Positions 62,119 to 64,000 of a stretch of DNA of 64,000 bases are shown piece after piece. Under the pieces are notes generated by a model. It saw only the letters and a list, made by a program, of their open reading frames with translations, was not told where the DNA came from and made no database searches. Each line of letters starts with the position of its first letter. The first letter of the stretch is position 1. Source of the DNA: Lepisosteus oculatus (Eukaryota > Chordata > Actinopteri > Semionotiformes > Lepisosteidae); assembly GCF_040954835.1 (NCBI RefSeq), contig NC_090707.1, positions 26,306,570 through 26,370,569 on the forward strand. Reading direction: 5' to 3'. Made by a program: the position numbers and the translations under genes.

Positions 62119-63637
62119 GTGAGACTTTTTAATATATATAAACTGCTTTTTACTTTGTTTTTTAAATACAATAATAGATATAAACGTATGCTCCTTTTGA
62201 CATTTTTAAGATCTCGATTGTTTAAGCTTTCCGGGTATATCTGTACCTGTTTATATATTCGTTTCGCGATTTGTAAAATGTATTTTTTTATTTAGTGAGT
62301 GTATTACAAAGACTACGTAGACAAGGGCGGCTGTTTTATATATAATTATTTATGTTTGTACTTATTTGAATTCTAACGAGGGACCAACGTAATTCGCAGT
62401 GTTTAATATAAACAGTTAGCAGAAAGCAACCTGTTTCATACAAATACAATGTAAATAATATGCCTTGAGAACATTAAACAGGAAACACCCAAGGATATGC
62501 GCTTCCGCAAACGTAATTCGGAATGTTCAGAAGAAACGGTCAGTGGAGGTTTTAGCCATATATACGTTAATACATAGTAATCAGAATATATTTAGTTGGT
62601 GTGTATTAATTTTTCAACTATAACTTTTTCAATAGTTATATTTATAATTTACCATTTGCGTAACACAGTAATATTGTCCGAATACTTTAATAAATTGATC
62701 TGTTTTACTGGCTAAGAAAGTAACGTATGCGCAGTATTGTAAAACAGTTATTTTACAAGTTTTCAATACATCTTTGAATTCCAGTGATACTGCTGTGAAA
62801 ATATAGCTCGTATGAGTTATTATTTATTATTAGTTGGCCCTTTACTTGATGTTTGTGAAACTAATTAAAATCAACTGTACATTTTCTTCACGCATAAATC
62901 CCAGTATATTCTTCAGTTCATATAGAGGCACTCTGTCGGTGCTAGTCGATTCAACATTTTTTGGCACTTCAGTTAATAAGAGAGTAATTACACACTCGTT
63001 GGATCTGAACGATCAGTGTTGTATTTAGATTAATATATTTATGTTGTATTTATATAATGAGATCATCATTATGGCTACTGCAGTTGTCATGACAATAAAT
63101 GGATGGATGGATAGTTTAACCAAACTGCACAGTTTTATTGCCAGGAAAATCTGTACTGTCTGTTTGTTCTGTGCTTCGAATTAAAACACATTCAGTTTGA
63201 TGTTTAAGGATTAAAGCAAAACAGAACAGCAAATGTTTATTTTAATACTCATCATGTATTACTTGTTTTTAAATGTATTGCAACTTAAAACATTTTTAAA
63301 TGTATTACAGTTGTTTACAGTAAGAATTGTAAGTATTGAGACATAGTGTCATTTTTGCAGAGTACTAAAGAACTGTTTCAAATCAAAAGATAAATATAAG
63401 GCAAAAGTATAGCATTTCTGCCTTTGTTTCTGGGTATCATTTTGCATACAGTGCATATTTAGCTGTGTTAGAAATGTAATTCGTTGTGTTCAATCCCCCA
63501 TTTCAGGTAAGCAAATGTATTGGAGCAAATTAACTAAAAGTAAATTAGTCTAAAGTTAGTATTTGGTTGTACCACCCCAATACGCATACTTTTCACTATA
63601 TACAGTATATTTAGGGTTGTAATGTGCTATTTATTAG

Positions 63638-64000
<363 letters not shown>

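Overview
The window reads as vertebrate nuclear DNA, most likely from a ray-finned fish. It is AT-rich, its genes are split by introns and lie far apart, and its repeats are of kinds usual in fish: 5S-rRNA-derived SINEs, a V-SINE-like SINE, Tc1 elements with long inverted repeats, CR1/L2-, RTE- and L1-like LINEs, and LTR elements. Species cannot be fixed from sequence alone; a non-teleost or an early-branching or polyploid lineage is possible. All gene names come from protein motifs and remembered family sequences, with no database search.

Layout, left to right, all genes on the + strand. (1) 1309-6553: the last five coding exons of a DIP2 gene (best fit DIP2A), followed by a probable 3' UTR to about 8.56 kb. 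Its intron at 1367-4367 holds a 2.6 kb terminal-inverted-repeat element. (2) 8.6-35 kb: no gene supported. This is a repeat field with a nearly intact Tc1 transposon (17873-19459), three precisely bounded solo LTRs (20726-21235, 29573-30116, 32530-33940), SINEs, LINE remnants and several unclassified repeats. (3) 35.1-37.1 kb: a leucine-rich-repeat single-pass membrane protein with one coding exon and a probable non-coding first exon; a 201 bp MITE lies just behind its stop. (4) 37.6-55.4 kb: another repeat field with two adjacent CR1/L2-like LINE fragments (one split by a DNA element), a foldback structure, a Gypsy-like LTR element with a nested insertion, and an L1 remnant. (5) 55487-59652: remains of INPP1 (inositol polyphosphate 1-phosphatase), clearly a pseudogene: three in-frame stops in its first coding exon, no recognisable central catalytic exons, and further stops, a deletion and a frameshift in the last part. 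(6) 62.1-64.0 kb: probable promoter and non-coding exon, then the first coding exon of MFSD6, running off the right edge.

INPP1 then MFSD6 in head-to-tail order is the arrangement I recall from tetrapods, so the dead INPP1 sits where the real gene should be. DIP2A on the same chromosome also agrees with an old vertebrate linkage group as I recall it. There is no operon-like cooperation here; the genes are independent units.

The most interesting items are the INPP1 pseudogene, an unnamed TA-flanked TIR family that carries tRNA-like modules, a second unnamed family with GTCAYG termini, and an unexplained CpG-richer block at about 14.57-15.83 kb.
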